Assembly (NCBI RefSeq): GCF_008033135.1
Contig: NZ_CP041335.1
Span: 1,865,925-1,929,924 of the forward strand
Origin: Chitinolyticbacter meiyuanensis
GTDB taxonomy: Bacteria > Pseudomonadota > Gammaproteobacteria > Burkholderiales > Chitinibacteraceae
DNA length: 64,000 nucleotides
Reading direction: 5' to 3'
Part shown: one piece after another, positions 42,268-51,954 of the stretch
Layout: each line of letters opens with the position of its first letter
How positions within the stretch are numbered: position 1 is the stretch's first letter
Made by a program: the position numbers and the translations under genes
Notes under the pieces: generated by a model
Told to the model about the DNA's origin: nothing
The model's input: the letters and a program-made list of their open reading frames with translations, nothing else
Database searches by the model: none

Positions 42268-43215
42268 TCAGTAATACAGGTAGCGCAGGAAGTGGAAGAA
42301 CAGCGGCGCGGTGTAGGTCAGCGAATCGAGCCGGTCGAGAATGCCGCCGTGGCCCGGCAGCAGATCGCCGCTGTCCTTTACGCCCAGATCGCGCTTCACC
42401 GCCGACATCACCACGTCGCCGACAAAGCCGGTCAGGCCGATCAGGAGGCCAGCCATGGCTGAGTGCTCGACGCTCATCGGCGTCAGGATCGGGCCCAGCA
42501 TCAGGCCGAGCAGCGTGGTGGTAAGCGCGCCGCCCAGCATGCCGGCCACTGTCTTGTTCGGGCTGACTTTGGGAATGATCTTGGCGCGGCCCAGCGATTT
42601 GCCCCACAGATACTGTGCCACATCGTTGAACTGGGTGAGTACCACCAGGAACAACACCAGCAGTGCGCCGTCACCCTTCATGCTGCCGGTCACGTCGGTG
42701 GGCAGCACCAGCAGATACGCCATGTGCGACAGGCTGAACACTGTGGTCATCAGCCCCCAGTGCAGCGTGGAGGCAGCGCGCAGAAAGCCTTGCGTGTCGC
42801 CGATCAGCACCATGCGCATCGGCAGGAACAGGAAGGCATAGACCGGAATGAAGATGATGAACATGCCGTACCAGCCATCCCAGATCCAGAAATACTGGAT
42901 GGGGATCGCGAGGTAGGCCCACAGCAGCGGCAGATGGTCGGCACGGCGCGTGGGCACCAGTGTCAGGTACTCCTTGAAGGCAAGGAAGCTGACGAAGCCC
43001 ATCACCAGCAGCGATACCGCGCGGTTGACCGAGATCGCCAGCACGAACACCGCGACGATCCACCACCAGGTGCGCACCCGCTGGCGCAGTTCCAGCCAGT
43101 CCTTCTGTGGAAAGCGCCAGCCCAGCACGGCAATGGTGCCGCTGGCGAACACCAGCACGGCAAAGATCACGCATAGCGCGTAGAACAGCACATCGGAAAT
43201 CGGGAACGGGTTCAT
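42268..43215 (-). CDS. Phosphatidate cytidylyltransferase (CdsA-like)
   Basis: A 315-residue polytopic inner-membrane enzyme that makes CDP-diacylglycerol from phosphatidate and CTP. The C-terminal signature SAVKRDLGVKDSGDLLPGHG, with GGILDRLDSL following, matches the CdsA PROSITE pattern exactly. The start is ATG 43215 with GGAGG five bases upstream, overlapping the stop of the CDP-alcohol transferase gene (ATGA). About eight transmembrane helices are visible. It supplies the activated lipid for the neighbouring transferase. Confidence 0.93.
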   Translation of the reverse strand: MNPFPISDVLFYALCVIFAVLVFASGTIAVLGWRFPQKDWLELRQRVRTWWWIVAVFVLAISVNRAVSLLVMGFVSFLAFKEYLTLVPTRRADHLPLLWAYLAIPIQYFWIWDGWYGMFIIFIPVYAFLFLPMRMVLIGDTQGFLRAASTLHWGLMTTVFSLSHMAYLLVLPTDVTGSMKGDGALLVLFLVVLTQFNDVAQYLWGKSLGRAKIIPKVSPNKTVAGMLGGALTTTLLGLMLGPILTPMSVEHSAMAGLLIGLTGFVGDVVMSAVKRDLGVKDSGDLLPGHGGILDRLDSLTYTAPLFFHFLRYLYY

Positions 43216-43811
43216 GCGGCCTCCTGCAGCGCGCGGCGCGCCCGGTTCAGGCAGGTGAGCGCACACAGTGCCGCCAGCGCCCAGAACAGCCACGGGCTCC
43301 ATGCCAGCGCCGGGGCATACAGGCCCACCAGCAAGGCATAGGCGCCGAGGGCAAACGCGCGATCGCTCTTGCCGAGCGGGCCATCGTAGCGTCGCGCAGC
43401 GCCCACAGTCTGCGCGATCACGCCGACGAATTCGGTCAGGTTGGCCAGCAGCACCATCACCACCACGGCAATGGGATCGGCACCCGGCAGCAAGGCGAAA
43501 GGCAGGTAGAGCGCAGCATCGGAGAGCACGTCGCCGGCTTCGTTGAGCACCGCGCCCAGCTTGGATTGCTGGTTGAATTCACGCGCCAGCATGCCGTCGA
43601 TGGCGTTGAGTGCCATGCGCACCAGCAGGAAGCCCGGTAGCAGCAGGAACAGCGCTGGCGCAGGGTGCAAGGTCAGCAGCAGCCCCAGTGCCAGGGAGGC
43701 CAGCAGCGCCAGCAATGTGACTTGGTTGGCGGTGATGCCCGCCCGATGCAGGCTGCGCAACAGCGGGCGCAGCAGGGTTTGGAAGGCCGGTTTCAGGTCG
43801 TAGAGCGTCAT
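43212..43811 (-). CDS. CDP-alcohol phosphatidyltransferase family protein, variant active site
   Basis: A 199-residue membrane protein, first gene of the lipid operon. The family signature is DxxDGxxAR(x8)GxxxDxxxD. Here the sequence NAIDGMLAREFNQQSKLG, followed by AVLNEAGD, keeps DG, AR, G and the last Asp. It carries Asn in place of the first (residue 69) and third (residue 91) Asp, two of the metal-binding positions. Six hydrophobic segments agree with the family. The acceptor alcohol is unknown. It may use the CDP-diacylglycerol made by the adjacent CdsA-like enzyme. It overlaps that gene by four bases (ATGA). Confidence 0.85.
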   Translation of the reverse strand: MTLYDLKPAFQTLLRPLLRSLHRAGITANQVTLLALLASLALGLLLTLHPAPALFLLLPGFLLVRMALNAIDGMLAREFNQQSKLGAVLNEAGDVLSDAALYLPFALLPGADPIAVVVMVLLANLTEFVGVIAQTVGAARRYDGPLGKSDRAFALGAYALLVGLYAPALAWSPWLFWALAALCALTCLNRARRALQEAA

Positions 43812-43898
43812 GACAAGGCGGTATGCGTGGTAGCGCGCATAGTGCTGTGCCCGGCTTGCTTTCGCAATACTTTCTACGCTTCCCGTCACAAAAGCGAC

Positions 43899-43920
43899 AA
43901 AAAAGCCGGCATTGCCGGCT
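43899..43920 (-). terminator. Rho-independent terminator after rpe
   Basis: AGCCGGC/GCCGGCT stem with a three-base loop, followed on the minus strand by six T residues. It lies 17 bases past the rpe stop and separates rpe from the lipid operon that starts at 43811, which therefore needs its own promoter. Confidence 0.9.
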
Positions 43921-43936
43921 GGATGTCGCTCGCTCG

Positions 43937-44620
43937 TCAGCGAGGGCAGTGCTTGGCTACTTCGGCGCGCATCGCATCGATGACGGCCTTGTAGTCCGGC
44001 TGGCCGAAGATGGCCGAGCCCGCGACGAAAGTGTCGACGCCACAGGCGGCGATCTCGCCGATGTTGTCCACCTTCACGCCGCCGTCGATCTCCAGGTGGA
44101 TATGGCGGCCAGTCTTCTCCTCGTAGGCATCGAGCTTGGCGCGCGCAGCGCGGGCTTTCTTCAGCATCTCGGGAATGAAGGCTTGGCCGCCGAAGCCGGG
44201 GTTCACCGACATCAGCAGCACCATGTCCACCTTGTCGAGCACGTAGTCGAGGTGATCGAGCGAGGTGGCGGGGTTGAATACCAAACCAGCCTGGCAGCCG
44301 TGGTCCCGGATCAGGCTCAGCGTACGGTCCACATGGTCCGACGCTTCCGGGTGAAAGGTGATGATGCTGGCGCCGGCCTTGGCGAACATGCTGGCAAGTG
44401 CATCGACCGGGCGCACCATCAGATGCACATCGATCGGCACGGTGGCATAGGGCTTGATCGCTTCGCACACCATCGGGCCAATGGTGAGATTGGGCACGTA
44501 ATGGTTGTCCATCACGTCGAAGTGGATCAGGTCGGCGCCGGCGGCGATCACGTTCTTCACTTCCTCGCCAAGCTGGGCGAAATCGGCCGAGAGGATGCTG
44601 GGGGCGATGCGGACAGTCAT
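43937..44620 (-). CDS. rpe: Ribulose-phosphate 3-epimerase
   Basis: A 227-residue TIM-barrel enzyme of the pentose phosphate pathway (ribulose 5-phosphate to xylulose 5-phosphate). [17 protein letters not shown] is the N-terminal signature; [19 protein letters not shown] holds the metal His and Asp; VDVHL-type [28 protein letters not shown] and HLEIDGGVK supply the remaining metal and phosphate residues. The length is normal. ATG 44620 has GGAG eight bases upstream. Divergent from apaG across a 99-base gap. A terminator follows. Confidence 0.97.
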   Translation of the reverse strand: MTVRIAPSILSADFAQLGEEVKNVIAAGADLIHFDVMDNHYVPNLTIGPMVCEAIKPYATVPIDVHLMVRPVDALASMFAKAGASIITFHPEASDHVDRTLSLIRDHGCQAGLVFNPATSLDHLDYVLDKVDMVLLMSVNPGFGGQAFIPEMLKKARAARAKLDAYEEKTGRHIHLEIDGGVKVDNIGEIAACGVDTFVAGSAIFGQPDYKAVIDAMRAEVAKHCPR

Positions 44621-44719
44621 GCTGGGACTCCAAAGCGATTTGGCCGGATTGTAACCCGTGCCGAGCACCTGACCGCAGTGGCTGTTAACATTACACCGTT
44701 GCCAAGGTGGAAGTTGAGC

Positions 44720-45106
44720 ATGGATCAGGATGATGACAAGTATCGCGTGAAGGTCGAACCCCAGGCGAGCTACCTCGTCGAGCAATCGAGCGCGGAGGAC
44801 AACCGCTACGTCTTCGCTTACCAGATCGTCATTACCAATCACGGCAGCGTGACGGTGCAACTGGTGTCGCGCTACTGGCTGATCCGCGACATGGAAGGGC
44901 GCGAACAGGAAGTGCGCGGCCTCGGCGTGATCGGCGAGCAGCCGGTGCTCGAACCGGGCCAGTCCTTCGAATACATGAGCGGTGCCACGCTGGAAGCGCC
45001 GGTGGGCACCATGCAGGGCCGCTACCAGATGCGCGCCGCCGACGGCACCGAGTTCGAGGCCGACATTCCGGAATTCCTGCTGTCGATCCCGCGCACGTTG
45101 CATTGA
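44720..45106 (+). CDS. apaG: ApaG protein
   Basis: A 128-residue beta-sandwich protein of the ApaG/DUF525 family. [50 protein letters not shown] and [11 protein letters not shown] are the family hallmarks. ApaG has been linked to Co2+/Mg2+ resistance in enterobacteria, but its biochemical action is unclear. Start ATG 44720 is chosen over a much longer open frame because it matches the usual N-terminus ([13 protein letters not shown]). An ABC exporter follows after 79 bases. Confidence 0.95.
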   Translation: MDQDDDKYRVKVEPQASYLVEQSSAEDNRYVFAYQIVITNHGSVTVQLVSRYWLIRDMEGREQEVRGLGVIGEQPVLEPGQSFEYMSGATLEAPVGTMQGRYQMRAADGTEFEADIPEFLLSIPRTLH

Positions 45107-45185
45107 GCCATCGCCGTGCACGCTTGCAATGCGGCCCTTGTGGCCGCATTTGCTTTGGATTCCCTTTCCCGACCAAGAGCCCGCC

Positions 45186-46976
45186 ATGGCCGATGCCAAG
45201 CCGCGCAACGACTGGAACACGCTGACCACGCTGTTCCCCTACCTGTGGCGCTACAAGAACCGGGTGCTATTGGCGCTGTCGCTACTGATCGCGGCCAAGT
45301 TCGCCAACGTGGCGGTGCCGCTGGTGCTCAAGGACATCGTCGATGCGCTGGATGGCAGCAAGGGCGCGCTGGTGCTGCCGATCGCGCTGGTAGGGGCCTA
45401 CGGCGCGCTGCGCATGGCATCGGCGGTATTCGGTGAATTGCGTGATGCGGTGTTCGCCAAGGTGGCGCAAGGGGCGATCCGCAAGGTGGCGCTGGAGGTG
45501 TTCGAGCATCTGCACGCACTGAGCCTGCGCTTCCACCTGGAGCGGCAGACCGGCGGCATGAGCCGCGACATCGATCGCGGCACCAAGGGCATCTCCTTCC
45601 TGCTCAACTTCATGCTGTTCAACATCCTGCCGACGCTGGTGGAAATCCTGCTGGTGGCGATCATCCTGCTGCAGCGCTACGACTGGTATTTCGCCGCCAT
45701 CACCTTCGGCACCATCGTGATCTACATCGGCTTCACGCTGGGCGTGACCGAGTGGCGCATGGCGTTCCGCCGCCAGATGAACGACATGGATTCCAAGGCC
45801 AATACCAAGGCCATCGACAGCCTGCTCAACTACGAGACGGTGAAGTACTTCGGCAACGAGCGCTGGGAAGCGCAACGCTTCGATGCCAGCATGCAGCAGT
45901 ACGAGACGGCCGCGGTGAAGAACCAGGTCTCGCTGTCGCTGCTCAACGCCGGGCAGGCGGTGATCATCGCGCTGGGCGTCACCGCGCTGGTGTGGCTGGC
46001 GGCGAGCGAAGTGGTTGCCGGCACCATGACGCTGGGCGACCTGGTGTTGGTGAATGCCTTTTTGCTGCAGCTCTACGCACCGCTCAACTTCCTCGGCTTC
46101 GTCTACCGAGAGATCAAGCACTCGCTCGCCGACATGGAGCGCATGTTCACGCTGCTGGGCCAGAATTCGGAGGTGCAGGACGAGGCGAGTGCCGCCGCTC
46201 TGCATACCGACAGCGCCAGCATTGCTTTCGAGCAGGTCGACTTTGGCTACGAGCGCAACCGGCAGATCCTGTTCGATGCGAGCTTCGCCATCCCAGCCGG
46301 GCAGACGCTGGCAGTGGTCGGCGCCAGCGGCGCCGGCAAGTCCACGCTGTCGCGCTTGCTGTTCCGCTTCTACGATGTCTGGGCCGGCCACGTCACCATC
46401 AACGGCGCCGATATCCGCACGCTGAGCCAGGACAGCCTGCGCGCGCACATTGGTATCGTTCCGCAAGATACGGTGCTGTTCAACGACAGCATCTTCTACA
46501 ACATCGCCTACGGCCGGCCCGGTGCGACGCACGACGAAGTGATCGAGGCGGCGAAGTCGGCGCATATCCATGACTTCGTGATGCGCCTGCCCGACGGTTA
46601 CGACACGCTGGTCGGCGAACGTGGCCTCAAGCTATCCGGCGGCGAGAAACAGCGCGTGGCGATCGCCCGTACCATCCTCAAGAACCCGCCGATCCTGATC
46701 TTCGACGAGGCGACCAGCGCGCTGGATTCCAAGACCGAGAAAGCCATCCAGGCCGAGCTGCGGGAAATCTCCGCCAACCGCACCACGCTGATCATCGCCC
46801 ACCGGCTTTCCACCATCGCCGATGCCGACCAGATCATCGTGCTGGAAGGGGGACGGGTAGTGGAGCGCGGCCATCATCGTGCGTTGCTGGCTGCAAACGG
46901 TGCCTATGCGCGGCTGTGGGCGCTGCAGCAGCACGAGGACGAAGTACGCGACGACGAGGGAGCGGCGGCCGGCTGA
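45186..46976 (+). CDS. Atm1-type ABC exporter (fused permease and ATPase)
   Basis: A 596-residue half-transporter. Residues about 25-310 form the six-helix exporter domain ([36 protein letters not shown]). The ATPase domain follows from about 345: Walker A GASGAGKS, the ABC signature [15 protein letters not shown], Walker [13 protein letters not shown] and the H-loop AHRLSTI. The ETVKYFGNE segment and overall similarity place it with the Atm1/ABCB7 branch, whose bacterial members export glutathione-linked metals or sulfur species. It would act as a homodimer in the inner membrane. The gene is monocistronic or weakly linked with apaG. Confidence 0.92.
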   Translation: MADAKPRNDWNTLTTLFPYLWRYKNRVLLALSLLIAAKFANVAVPLVLKDIVDALDGSKGALVLPIALVGAYGALRMASAVFGELRDAVFAKVAQGAIRKVALEVFEHLHALSLRFHLERQTGGMSRDIDRGTKGISFLLNFMLFNILPTLVEILLVAIILLQRYDWYFAAITFGTIVIYIGFTLGVTEWRMAFRRQMNDMDSKANTKAIDSLLNYETVKYFGNERWEAQRFDASMQQYETAAVKNQVSLSLLNAGQAVIIALGVTALVWLAASEVVAGTMTLGDLVLVNAFLLQLYAPLNFLGFVYREIKHSLADMERMFTLLGQNSEVQDEASAAALHTDSASIAFEQVDFGYERNRQILFDASFAIPAGQTLAVVGASGAGKSTLSRLLFRFYDVWAGHVTINGADIRTLSQDSLRAHIGIVPQDTVLFNDSIFYNIAYGRPGATHDEVIEAAKSAHIHDFVMRLPDGYDTLVGERGLKLSGGEKQRVAIARTILKNPPILIFDEATSALDSKTEKAIQAELREISANRTTLIIAHRLSTIADADQIIVLEGGRVVERGHHRALLAANGAYARLWALQQHEDEVRDDEGAAAG

Positions 46977-47072
46977 TCACGCCACTATTGCCATGGTTGG
47001 AAATTTCAATTTCCGCAAGCTAACGGTATGGCTCACACTGGAGTTGATCCCACACGCTATGGAGGTTCAGTC

Positions 47073-47540
47073 ATGGAAATTCATACCGGCATTGCCCAGG
47101 AACAGCGCAAGGACATCGCCCACGGCCTGTCGCGCCTGTTGGCCGACACCTACACGCTCTACCTGCAGACGCACAACTTCCACTGGAACGTCACCGGTCC
47201 AATGTTCAACTCGCTGCACCTGATGTTCGAGCAGCAGTACAACGAGCTGGCCTTGGCGGTTGACGCAATCGCTGAGCGTATCCGCGCGCTGGGTTTTCCG
47301 GCGCCGGGCACTTACGCCGAGTTCGTGAAGCTCTCCAGCGTGAAGGAAGTGCAGGGCGTTCCTTCCGCCAATGAAATGATCCGCATCCTGGTCGAAGGCC
47401 AGGAAGCGGTGGTACGCACCGCCCGCAGCCTTTTCCCGGTGGCGGACGAGGTCAACGACGAGGCCACCGCCGATCTGCTGACCCAGCGGCTGCAGGTGCA
47501 CGAGAAGACTGCGTGGATGCTGCGCAGCCTGCTCGAATAA
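47073..47540 (+). CDS. Dps-family ferritin-like protein
   Basis: A 155-residue four-helix protein. The ferroxidase residues are visible in [16 protein letters not shown] and [20 protein letters not shown]. The start ATG 47073 is preceded by GGAGG at an ideal distance, so the longer frame from 47028 is discarded. It binds and oxidises iron and protects DNA in stress and stationary phase. A perfect terminator follows. Confidence 0.95.
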   Translation: MEIHTGIAQEQRKDIAHGLSRLLADTYTLYLQTHNFHWNVTGPMFNSLHLMFEQQYNELALAVDAIAERIRALGFPAPGTYAEFVKLSSVKEVQGVPSANEMIRILVEGQEAVVRTARSLFPVADEVNDEATADLLTQRLQVHEKTAWMLRSLLE

Positions 47541-47562
47541 CCTGTTCGATCGTTCCCAAGAT

Positions 47563-47588
47563 AACGGCCCGCATCAGCGGGCCGTTTT
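47563..47588 (+). terminator. Terminator after dps
   Basis: AACGGCCCGC and GCGGGCCGTT form a 10-base-pair stem with a four-base loop, and the T run continues TTG. It lies 22 bases past the dps stop and 15 bases before the end of the convergent trmL. Confidence 0.85.
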
Positions 47589-47603
47589 GATTGGACGCGC
47601 CAG

Positions 47604-48068
47604 CTAGACTGCGCCGTCGTAGCCGAACTGGCGCCAGGCCTCGAATACGGTCACGGCGACGGCGTTCGACAGATTGAGGCTGCGCTGGCCGGCGCGCATC
47701 GGCAGGCGGATGCGCTGGGCCGGATCGAACTCGGCCAGTACCTCGTCGGGCAAGCCGCGCGTTTCCGGGCCGAAGATCACCACGTCGTCTGGCGCAAAGC
47801 GCACTGCATCGAAGCGGCCGCTGCCCTTGGTGGTCATCGCATACATGGGCCGGCCGGCCAGTGCGGCCTTGGCGGCCTCCCAGTTTTCATGCACCTGCAT
47901 CTGCGCGAACTCGTGGTAGTCGAGCCCGGCACGGCGCATGCGGGCGTCGTCGAGCTCGAAGCCCATGGGTTTGACGAGGTGCAATGCGCAGCCGGTATTG
48001 GCGGCGAGGCGGATCACGTTGCCGGTATTGGGGGGAATCTCGGGCTGGAACAGGACGATGTGCAACAT
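47604..48068 (-). CDS. trmL: tRNA (cytidine/uridine-34 2'-O)-methyltransferase
   Basis: A 154-residue SPOUT methyltransferase. [44 protein letters not shown] and [18 protein letters not shown] are the three TrmL motifs that form the trefoil knot and bind S-adenosylmethionine. The enzyme methylates the wobble base of tRNA-Leu. The start at 48068 has no good Shine-Dalgarno but gives the canonical N-terminus. The gene is convergent with dps. Confidence 0.96.
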   Translation of the reverse strand: MLHIVLFQPEIPPNTGNVIRLAANTGCALHLVKPMGFELDDARMRRAGLDYHEFAQMQVHENWEAAKAALAGRPMYAMTTKGSGRFDAVRFAPDDVVIFGPETRGLPDEVLAEFDPAQRIRLPMRAGQRSLNLSNAVAVTVFEAWRQFGYDGAV

Positions 48069-48169
48069 GGAGGTAACGTTGGTCGGCTGAAATGGCAGCC
48101 GGTCCGGTCTGCGCCTGCCCGCGTTTTTAAGGGCAACTAGGGTGGAACAAGACCGTACCGGAGACGACG

Positions 48170-48514
48170 ATGAATATCGTGCCGCGCGAGATTGTACAGG
48201 CCGCCGCCACAATGGCGATGTCCGGTCGGCTGACGCCGTCGCAGACCATGGCCGTGGTGTTCCGTGCACTCGATCACGAGTTGGGTGGTTTCGGCACCGA
48301 GCCGCTCAATCCGGCACGGGTGCCGGGCGTCGGTGCTGCGATCTATGCGGCGATGTTCGGCTATCCGTTCGATCTGGTGCTGCGAGATGACGGTTATTGC
48401 TGGCAGGCCGAATTGCCCGAGCACGGCTACAGCGCGCCGTTCCAGCAACTCTTCATCGACGCGATGCTGATGGTCGATGCGCAGCGCGCGGCAAGGGAAA
48501 AGCTGACGGTCTGA
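48170..48514 (+). CDS. Hypothetical protein
   Basis: A 114-residue protein that I do not recognise. GGAG precedes the ATG at seven bases. The sequence is a mixed alpha/beta soluble domain ([48 protein letters not shown]) without signal peptide or membrane helix. It lies 62 bases upstream of purU in the same direction and divergent from trmL. The coding status is supported by composition and ribosome site. Confidence 0.6.
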   Translation: MNIVPREIVQAAATMAMSGRLTPSQTMAVVFRALDHELGGFGTEPLNPARVPGVGAAIYAAMFGYPFDLVLRDDGYCWQAELPEHGYSAPFQQLFIDAMLMVDAQRAAREKLTV

Positions 48515-48576
48515 GCGGTGGGCCGGCAAGGGCCGAGCTGATAGAATCGCCGCAGCAACGCTTACCGGATCATTGC

Positions 48577-49428
48577 ATGAACACCGCAACACTGTTGATC
48601 AGCTGCCCGGACCGCAAGGGCATCTCGGCGGCCATCGCCAACTTCCTCTTCACCTACAACGCCAATATCGTCCATTCGGACCAGCACCAGGACAACACGG
48701 AAAACCTGTTCCTGATGCGGGTGGAGTGGGATCTCACCGATTTCACGCTGGACATGGCCGCCTTCGCTGCCGCGTTCCAGCCGATCGCCGATCGTTTTAC
48801 CATGCAATGGCAGGTGGCGCTGTCGGCACAACGGCCGCGCATGGCGATCTTCGTTTCCAAGTACGACCATTGCCTGGTGGACCTGCTGCATCGCCACCAG
48901 AGCGGCGAGCTGCATTGCGACATTCCGCTGATCATCTCCAACCATGAGGATTGCCGGGCGTTGGCCGATTTCTACGGCATCCCCTACCACGTGGTGGAAG
49001 TCACGCGCGACAACAAGCGAGAGGCCGAGGCGGCGCAGCGCGCATTGCTGCAGGCGCATGGCATCGACCTGATCGTGCTGGCGCGCTACATGCAGGTGCT
49101 CAGCCATGACTTCACCGCGGCCTATCCGCAGAAGGTGATCAACATCCACCACAGCTTCCTGCCGGCGTTCGACGGCGCCAAGCCGTATCACCGCGCCTTT
49201 GCCCGCGGGGTGAAGCTGATCGGCGCCACCAGCCACTACGTGACCGAAGTGCTGGACGATGGCCCCATCATCGAGCAGGACGTGATCCGCATCTCGCACC
49301 GCGAGGATGTCGAGGATCTGGTGCTGAAGGGGCGTGATCTGGAACGCATCGTGCTGTCGCGGGCGGTGAAGTGGCACCTGGAGCACCGGGTGCTGGTGTA
49401 CGCCAACAAGACCGTGATCTTCGCCTGA
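48577..49428 (+). CDS. purU: Formyltetrahydrofolate deformylase
   Basis: A 283-residue enzyme that hydrolyses 10-formyltetrahydrofolate to formate and tetrahydrofolate, balancing one-carbon pools and feeding PurT. An N-terminal ACT domain ([20 protein letters not shown]) is followed by the formyltransferase fold. The catalytic region is visible in [20 protein letters not shown] and [20 protein letters not shown]. Length and start (ATG 48577) are standard. It ends 27 bases before gspF. Confidence 0.96.
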   Translation: MNTATLLISCPDRKGISAAIANFLFTYNANIVHSDQHQDNTENLFLMRVEWDLTDFTLDMAAFAAAFQPIADRFTMQWQVALSAQRPRMAIFVSKYDHCLVDLLHRHQSGELHCDIPLIISNHEDCRALADFYGIPYHVVEVTRDNKREAEAAQRALLQAHGIDLIVLARYMQVLSHDFTAAYPQKVINIHHSFLPAFDGAKPYHRAFARGVKLIGATSHYVTEVLDDGPIIEQDVIRISHREDVEDLVLKGRDLERIVLSRAVKWHLEHRVLVYANKTVIFA

Positions 49429-49455
49429 TCCCGCCATGAGCCCGAGCGCGCGCCC

Positions 49456-50658
49456 ATGACCGCCTTCCGCTACCGTGCCGTCAATGCCGACGGCGCCGCC
49501 GCGCAGGGGCTGATCGAGGCCGATACGCCGCGCGCGGCAAGACTGGCCTTGCGCGATCGTGGCTTATGGGTGAGCGAGCTCGACACCGTCTCTGGCGGTG
49601 GCGCGCACAAGGGGCGCAGTGAGCGGTTGTCTACAACGCGCTTGTCGTTGATCACCCGACAGCTCGCCACGTTGCTCGATGCCGGCCTGCCGCTGGAGCA
49701 GGCGCTGTCGGTGCTGATCGAACAGAGCGAAGGCGATCGCGAGAAGCGCATCGCTGCCAGTCTGCGCAGCGAAATCCTTTCCGGCGCCTCGTTGTCGCAG
49801 GCGCTCTCGCGCCAGCAACAGGCGTTTCCCGAGCTCTATCGCACCATCGTCGCGGCCGGCGAGGAGTCGGGCAAAGCGGCGGCGGTGATGCAGCGGCTGG
49901 CCGACTACCTGGAGGCACGTGCCGCGCTCGCGGCCAAGGTTGGCCTCGCCTTCATCTACCCCATCGTGGTGATGGCGGTGTCCATCCTGGTGGTGATTGG
50001 CCTGTTGACCTGGGTGGTGCCGCAGATGGTCACCGTGTTCCAGAGCGCCAAGCAGGAGTTGCCCTTCCTGACCCGGGCCATGCTGTGGGCCAGCGCCGTG
50101 GTGCGCGACTGGGGCCTGGCGTTGCTGGTGGTGCTGGTGCTGGCCGGTATCGGTGCATGGCGCGCGCTGAAGGTGGAATCGGTGAAGCGCACCTTCCACG
50201 CCTGGCGGTTGCAACTGATCGTGTTCGGCCGCTTCGAGCGTGCCAGCAACACCGCGCGGCTGGCATCCACGCTGGCCATCCTCGTCGGTAGCGGCGTGCC
50301 GCTGCTACGCGCGCTGTCCGCAGCGGCCGGCGTGATGGCCAACCTGCCGCTGCGCGATGCGGTGAACGAGGCGGCCAACCAGGTGCGAGAGGGGGTGACG
50401 CTGTCGCGCGCACTCTCACAGAGCAAGCTGTTTCCGCCGGTGCTGATCCATCTGATCGCCAGTGGCGAGGCCACCGGCCGGCTCGAATACATGCTGGACA
50501 AGGCCGCTGCGCAGCAGGCGCAAGAGCTGGAAAACCGCGTTGCCACCTTTACCGGCCTGCTGGGCCCCTTCATGGTGCTGGCCATGGGCATCGTCGTGCT
50601 GCTCATCGTGCTGGCCATCCTGTTGCCCGTCTTCGAAATGAACCAACTGGTGAGATAA
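49456..50658 (+). CDS. gspF: Type II secretion inner-membrane platform protein GspF
   Basis: A 400-residue polytopic protein with two copies of the T2SF domain (about 70-195 and 270-395). They are marked by RQLATLLDAGLPLEQALSVL and RLASTLAILVGSGVPLLRAL, with three transmembrane helices (VGLAFIYPIVVMAVSILVVI, LLVVLVLAGIGAW, LLGPFMVLAMGIVVLLIVLA). GspF is the inner-membrane core that contacts GspE and GspL. It opens a six-gene run ending with gspK. Confidence 0.95.
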   Translation: MTAFRYRAVNADGAAAQGLIEADTPRAARLALRDRGLWVSELDTVSGGGAHKGRSERLSTTRLSLITRQLATLLDAGLPLEQALSVLIEQSEGDREKRIAASLRSEILSGASLSQALSRQQQAFPELYRTIVAAGEESGKAAAVMQRLADYLEARAALAAKVGLAFIYPIVVMAVSILVVIGLLTWVVPQMVTVFQSAKQELPFLTRAMLWASAVVRDWGLALLVVLVLAGIGAWRALKVESVKRTFHAWRLQLIVFGRFERASNTARLASTLAILVGSGVPLLRALSAAAGVMANLPLRDAVNEAANQVREGVTLSRALSQSKLFPPVLIHLIASGEATGRLEYMLDKAAAQQAQELENRVATFTGLLGPFMVLAMGIVVLLIVLAILLPVFEMNQLVR

Positions 50659-50660
50659 CG

Positions 50661-51101
50661 ATGAACCACGCCTTGCAACGCGCCGCACAGCGCGGCTTCA
50701 CCCTGATCGAAATCCTGGTGGTGATCACCATTCTCGCCATCCTAGGCGCGCTGGTGGTGCCCAAGATCATGGACCGCCCCAACGAGGCGCGCGTGGTCGC
50801 GGCGCAGCAGGACATCCGCACGCTGATCCAGGGCCTCAAGCTCTACAAGCTCGACAACGGTCGCTACCCCAGTACCGAACAAGGCTTGCGCGCATTGATC
50901 GAGAAACCCACCAGCGGCCCGATCCCCAACAACTGGAAGACCGGCGGCTACCTGGAAAAGCTGCCCAAGGATCCGTGGGGGGGCGACTACCTCTACCTCA
51001 ATCCCGGGCTCAAGGGCGAGATCGACGTGATGAGCTACGGCGGCGACGGCGTGCAAGGTGGGGAGGGCTTCGACGCCGACGTCGGCTCGTGGCAGCTCTG
51101 A
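50661..51101 (+). CDS. gspG: Type II secretion major pseudopilin GspG
   Basis: A 146-residue major pseudopilin. The prepilin peptidase site lies after QRG in QRGFTLIEILVVITILAIL; mature Phe1 and Glu5 are intact. The GspG C-terminal motifs are all present: RYPSTEQGLRALIEKP, LPKDPWGGDYLYLNPGLKGE and the calcium-binding end VMSYGGDGVQGGEG with DADVGSWQL. It begins two bases after gspF. Confidence 0.97.
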   Translation: MNHALQRAAQRGFTLIEILVVITILAILGALVVPKIMDRPNEARVVAAQQDIRTLIQGLKLYKLDNGRYPSTEQGLRALIEKPTSGPIPNNWKTGGYLEKLPKDPWGGDYLYLNPGLKGEIDVMSYGGDGVQGGEGFDADVGSWQL

Positions 51102-51586
51102 CATCCGGCCAGCGCGGCTTTACGCTGATCGAGATCCTGGTGGCGCTGGCGCTGGTCGGCATCATTCTCGGTCTGGCGCTGCTGCGCTTCGATCCGTCGG
51201 ACAACCAGACGCTGGATCGCGAATCGCAGCGCCTCGCCCTCTTGCTGGAAGGCGCGCGCGATGAGGCGATTGCCAGCGGCCGTGCCTTGGCATGGTCGTC
51301 CGACGGCGGCGGTTACCAGTTCTGGCTGCTCGATGACCGCAACACCTGGCAAGCCCTGCCCAACCATGACACGCTGAAGCCGCGCGAGCTGCCTGATGCG
51401 GTGAGGGTCAGCGCCATTGTCGTTGACGGTCGTGATGTGCGGCTCGGCGAGCGGCTGGTATTCGATCCTTCCGGCGTCAATCCGGCGTACCAGATCACCC
51501 TGGCGGCCGGCGAGCGCCGCCGCTTGGTGATCGGCGATCTGCTGGGCCGCGCTGCGGCCAGCACGCCGGCAGAGGCCATACCATGA
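51089..51586 (+). CDS. gspH: Type II secretion minor pseudopilin GspH
   Basis: A 165-residue minor pseudopilin. The GTG start at 51089 lies inside the end of gspG and gives a short basic leader (VAALTSGQRG, read as Met) before FTLIEILVALALVGIILGLA. The rest fits GspH: RESQRLALLLEGARDEAIAS is the conserved helix. It overlaps gspG by 13 bases and gspI by four. Confidence 0.9.
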   Translation: MAALTSGQRGFTLIEILVALALVGIILGLALLRFDPSDNQTLDRESQRLALLLEGARDEAIASGRALAWSSDGGGYQFWLLDDRNTWQALPNHDTLKPRELPDAVRVSAIVVDGRDVRLGERLVFDPSGVNPAYQITLAAGERRRLVIGDLLGRAAASTPAEAIP

Positions 51587-51954
51587 AGGTGCGTGGCTTC
51601 ACCTTGGTTGAAGTGTTGGTGGCGCTGGCCATTTTAGCGATCGCGTTGGCGGCGGCGTTGCGCGCAGCCTCTTCCAGCACCGAGGCGGCCGTCACCTTGC
51701 GCAGCCGCACGCTGGCAGGCTGGGTGGCGCAGAACCAGGTCAACGAGATGCGGGCGCGCCACTTCTTTCCCGAAATCGGCCGCACTGAAGGCAAGGTGGA
51801 GCAGGGGGGCGAGCCATTCACCTGGGAAATGGAGGTTGCGGCCTCGCCCAATCGCAGCTTCCGCCGTGTCGAGATCAAGGTCTACGCCGACCAGGACAAG
51901 GGCTACGCGCTGGCGACGCTGGTGAGCTACCTCGCGCGGGTGAACGTGCAATGA
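51583..51954 (+). CDS. gspI: Type II secretion minor pseudopilin GspI
   Basis: A 123-residue minor pseudopilin. MKVRGFTLVEVLVALAILAI is the short prepilin leader and helix; LAGWVAQNQVNEMRA is the GspI signature segment. It overlaps gspH and gspJ by four bases each (ATGA type), indicating coupled translation. Confidence 0.94.
   Translation: MKVRGFTLVEVLVALAILAIALAAALRAASSSTEAAVTLRSRTLAGWVAQNQVNEMRARHFFPEIGRTEGKVEQGGEPFTWEMEVAASPNRSFRRVEIKVYADQDKGYALATLVSYLARVNVQ

Noticed and set aside
48036..48100. A longer TrmL reading from 48269
   Set aside because: The extra residues match nothing. The SPOUT family begins at MLHIVLFQP, so the longer frame is only an open upstream extension.
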